Assembly (NCBI GenBank): GCA_031290375.1
Contig: JAITNR010000065.1
Coordinates: forward strand, 1 to 8,152
Source: Prevotellaceae bacterium
Lineage (GTDB): Bacteria; Bacteroidota; Bacteroidia; Bacteroidales; Paludibacteraceae
Reading direction: 5' to 3'
Length of the DNA: 8,152 nucleotides
In this document: piece by piece, positions 5,840-8,152 of the stretch
How the letters are laid out: each line of letters starts with the position of its first letter
Numbering within the stretch: the first letter of the stretch is position 1
Notes under the pieces: generated by a model
Seen by the model: only the letters and a program-made list of their open reading frames with translations
The model's database searches: none
Told to the model about the DNA's origin: nothing
Made by a program: the position numbers and the translations under genes

Positions 5840-7852
5840 CTACCTTCTCAACTTTTTCAAAAGGTTATACACTTGATATATACCGAGTTCGCCTGCTTTG
5901 CTGAGGTCGGCGATACCTTTTTCGGTTTCGCCTGTGAAAATGTAGGTTAAACCACGATTGTAAAAAGCTTCTGCAAAGTTCCTGTCTATTTTTATCGCAT
6001 TGGTGTAGTTTTCTATCGCCGAGCGGTAGTCTTTTGAAAAACACAGTACATTTGCCCTGTTAAACCACGCATAACTAAAATCGGGAGAAAGTTCGATAGC
6101 CTTATCGTAGTCACGGAGAATTATTTCAAAGTCAGCAGAAAATTTCTTTTCTGTCAAAATGGAATAGCTACCCAATACATGGTCCTTTTCTGCAATTTCC
6201 GAAGCAATACCAACAACAGAAACTTCAAGTTGCTTTTTACGCATTTCTGCTCTGCAAAAATAGGCTAAAGCATCTGATTTCAAATTAATTACCTTAGAAA
6301 AATCATTTATCGCACTGCTAAAATCCTTGACAAGAGAAAAATTTATTCCACGCAAAAAATAAAAATTTGCATCTTTGCCGTCCCTTTTAATCTTGTCTGA
6401 AAGATTATCAATGGTTTTAAAATGATACTGAATTAAGGCATCGGTAAGAGGAACTTCTTCATTCACAAACCTTAATGCCATTTCTTCTCCATTTTCCCTG
6501 TTAAAATCATTCAACGAAACGGAAAAGAAGGTTTTTTTGTCAATTTGAGCCGATTTTACGTAGGGCGAAAGGACAAAATCATCTTGTATTTTAACCTCTA
6601 CATCACGGTTTTGAATATCGCCACGTACCGAATTATTTTCAAAGTTATTCTCCTTTTTGGCATTCGCAGAGGGAGTAAATAATTTTGCCCAACTGTTTGA
6701 AGATGAAGTTTCCTGTGCAACTTTTGCTTCAATATCAATATCTTTTTTCTTGTTCGGATTTTTACCGTGCTCCTCTTCGAGTTTAACAATCGTCTGCATA
6801 TCTTTGTACACCAGATTTTTATACCTCAAAGCTTGGTAAGAAACAGAACGAGCATAATATGCAGGCACAAAATCAGGATATTTTTCGATAATTTTTGTAA
6901 AATCTTCTATAGATTCATTGTGTTTGCCCATCTGTTGATTAACCAAAGCACGCTGATATACAGCCTCGTACATCTCAGGATCAAGTTCGAGGAGTCTATT
7001 CAAATCCAAAATAGCGTTGTTATAGTCGGCAATTTCAGTTCTGAGCAGAGAGCGATTGTAAAGCACCTGCACGTTGTTGGGCGACAGCGTGATAGCCTTA
7101 TCGCAGTCAGCCAAAGCACCGCGGTAGTCTTTTTTTTCATAAAGCAAAATTCCGCGGTTAATGTAATGATTGGGATCATTTGAATTTAATTTGACAGCCT
7201 GATTATAATCGCTTAACGCAGAGTCTTTTTTCTCCATAATAAGATTAATCAAAGCCCGTCCACCCCAAGTTTTAAAGTCCAAACTGTCAGATCCAACGAG
7301 GTTGTTCATAACCTCAAAAGCCCCGATTGTATCGCCGTTCAGCACCAATGCTCTGCCTTTTTCGAGCGACAAATCGGTATCTTTGCCATATTTTGAGAGC
7401 AAATAATCCAAGTCTTTAAACTCTTCAGCATATTTTTTTTGCCCGCTGTACGCTTCCAAACGGTTTCTGATGTATAAGGAGTTGTCGGGTTCAAGTTCCA
7501 AGGCTCTTGTAAAATCATTTTGAGCCAAATCATATTTTTCAAGCCTGTTGTAAGCAAATCCACGGGCATAATAAGCCAATGGAATAAACTCATTTTTAGA
7601 AATAACCGTATCCAAATCAACCAAAGCCCCCGTATAGTCGTACAGACTGATTTTTGCTATTGCCCGATAAAGATACGGCTTTTCCAAGTAAGGCTTTGCC
7701 TTAATAATCTGATTAAAATACTGAATTGAAAGCACATAATCTTTGAAATACAATGCATTATAACCCATATTCAACAGTCTGTCGGTATTGAGTTGTGCTT
7801 TCAATGTGAAGATTTGAAACAAAAAATATGTCAGGAAAAATACTTTTTTCAT
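5840..7852 (-). CDS. Secreted or periplasmic tetratricopeptide-repeat protein, function unknown
   Basis: This 670-residue protein begins with a signal peptide: Lys2-Lys3, a hydrophobic core (about 4-16), and a likely signal peptidase I cut at LKA|Q (after residue 19). No lipobox cysteine is present. The mature part is mostly TPR helices in two blocks. The first (about 24-360) holds around nine or ten repeats, with clear units such as YYARGFAYNRLEKYDLAQND (94-113) and NRGILLYEKKDYRGALADCD (232-251). A K/N/S-rich, probably flexible linker spans about 361-445, then a less regular region. The second block (about 490-660) ends with two clean repeats (about 594-660). TPRs mediate protein-protein contacts, so it is probably an envelope scaffold or adaptor, but partner and pathway cannot be read from the sequence. 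It lies upstream of ribF with 166 bases between. I cannot name a family beyond TPR. Confidence 0.9.
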   Translation of the reverse strand: MKKVFFLTYFLFQIFTLKAQLNTDRLLNMGYNALYFKDYVLSIQYFNQIIKAKPYLEKPYLYRAIAKISLYDYTGALVDLDTVISKNEFIPLAYYARGFAYNRLEKYDLAQNDFTRALELEPDNSLYIRNRLEAYSGQKKYAEEFKDLDYLLSKYGKDTDLSLEKGRALVLNGDTIGAFEVMNNLVGSDSLDFKTWGGRALINLIMEKKDSALSDYNQAVKLNSNDPNHYINRGILLYEKKDYRGALADCDKAITLSPNNVQVLYNRSLLRTEIADYNNAILDLNRLLELDPEMYEAVYQRALVNQQMGKHNESIEDFTKIIEKYPDFVPAYYARSVSYQALRYKNLVYKDMQTIVKLEEEHGKNPNKKKDIDIEAKVAQETSSSNSWAKLFTPSANAKKENNFENNSVRGDIQNRDVEVKIQDDFVLSPYVKSAQIDKKTFFSVSLNDFNRENGEEMALRFVNEEVPLTDALIQYHFKTIDNLSDKIKRDGKDANFYFLRGINFSLVKDFSSAINDFSKVINLKSDALAYFCRAEMRKKQLEVSVVGIASEIAEKDHVLGSYSILTEKKFSADFEIILRDYDKAIELSPDFSYAWFNRANVLCFSKDYRSAIENYTNAIKIDRNFAEAFYNRGLTYIFTGETEKGIADLSKAGELGIYQVYNLLKKLRR

Positions 7853-7872
7853 ACGCCACTACTTACAATTTG

Positions 7873-7880
7873 CAAAAATA
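7873..7880 (-). promoter_or_regulatory. Candidate -7 element for the TPR gene
   Basis: The minus strand reads TATTTTTG (7880 to 7873), matching TAnnTTTG, about 20 bases before the ATG at 7852. This implies a short leader of roughly 14 bases. No TTG is found at the usual -33 distance, so the call rests on the -7 box and its position. Confidence 0.4.
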
Positions 7881-8038
7881 CAATAAATTTCCCATAGAAT
7901 AGTTTAAATTTTGCTAAAAGTTAATTCTGTAGATTCAATTTCAGCAGCTATTCAAACCAATTCAGAGAAAAACTCGCATATCTAAAAAAAAATGTTTATC
8001 TTTACATATTTTATATAGTCAATCCTTAACAAGACCAA

Positions 8039-8152
8039 TTACGCAGTTGTGAGATAAAAATTTTGCGAAAAAAAGAGTCGAAAAATAAGTTGCAAAAATT
8101 CTGCTTTGAGTTTTTCCATCATTTTCTTCAAATTCCACGCAGTTGCTGACAT
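8039..8152 (-). CDS. Probable transposase, C-terminal end only (cut by window edge)
   Basis: An open frame enters from the right edge and ends at a TAA (8041-8039), giving 37 visible residues. They include TAWNLKKMMEKLKAEFLQL and then an aromatic, basic tail. This resembles the extreme C-terminus of DDE transposases of the IS5/IS1182-like groups common in Bacteroidota, where an A-x-NLKK helix is followed by a short tail. That assignment is from memory of the family pattern, and the catalytic residues lie outside the window. The ATG at 8152 is probably internal rather than the start. If correct, the end of an insertion sequence should lie between here and the TPR gene, but I could not identify its terminal repeat without the other end. 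Confidence 0.5.
   Translation of the reverse strand: MSATAWNLKKMMEKLKAEFLQLIFRLFFSQNFYLTTA

Noticed and set aside
6767..7183. 138-codon plus-strand open frame opposite the TPR gene
   Set aside because: It is antisense to a clear TPR coding region, and its composition follows from the complementary codons.
1..8152. Search for CRISPR arrays, tRNA or rRNA genes, and toxin-antitoxin or phage-defence genes
   Set aside because: No regularly spaced repeats, no tRNA-like cloverleaf in the gaps and no defence-type protein motifs were seen.

Overview
The window looks like chromosomal DNA from a member of the Bacteroidota, most likely of the order Bacteroidales. The reasons are the gene order mnmG-apt-uvrC, which recurs in that group; low G+C (about mid-30s per cent by eye); several matches to the Bacteroidota promoter -7 element TAnnTTTG; mostly A-rich leaders without Shine-Dalgarno sequences; and a lipid-poor signal peptide ending KA|Q on the TPR protein. 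All recognisable genes lie on the minus strand, so transcription runs from high to low coordinates. I see no gene on the plus strand.

In order of transcription: at the right edge (8039-8152) is what looks like the C-terminal tail of a transposase. A roughly 190-base AT-rich gap follows, then a secreted tetratricopeptide-repeat protein of unknown role (5840-7852). After a 166-base gap with a possible promoter comes a tight run of ribF (FMN/FAD synthesis), mnmG (FAD-dependent tRNA wobble-uridine modification), apt (adenine salvage) and uvrC (nucleotide excision repair). ribF and mnmG overlap by four bases. apt and uvrC are 11 bases apart. A 16-bp perfect hairpin lies about 75 bases beyond uvrC. 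Further left, a good Bacteroidota-type promoter points off the window.

The most interesting non-coding signal is in the 191-base mnmG-apt gap. Two copies of the palindrome GTTCCACGTGGAAC, matching the ParB/Spo0J centromere site parS, sit almost exactly at its two ends. The copies are identical over 21 bases in inverted orientation. The gap also holds a run of ten cytosines. If these are real parS sites, this locus is probably near the replication origin and is a loading point for ParB and SMC.

Functionally, the ribF-to-uvrC run is housekeeping. RibF makes FAD, and MnmG uses FAD. Apart from the parS pair I found no new system; most of the window is ordinary core genome next to a probable insertion element.
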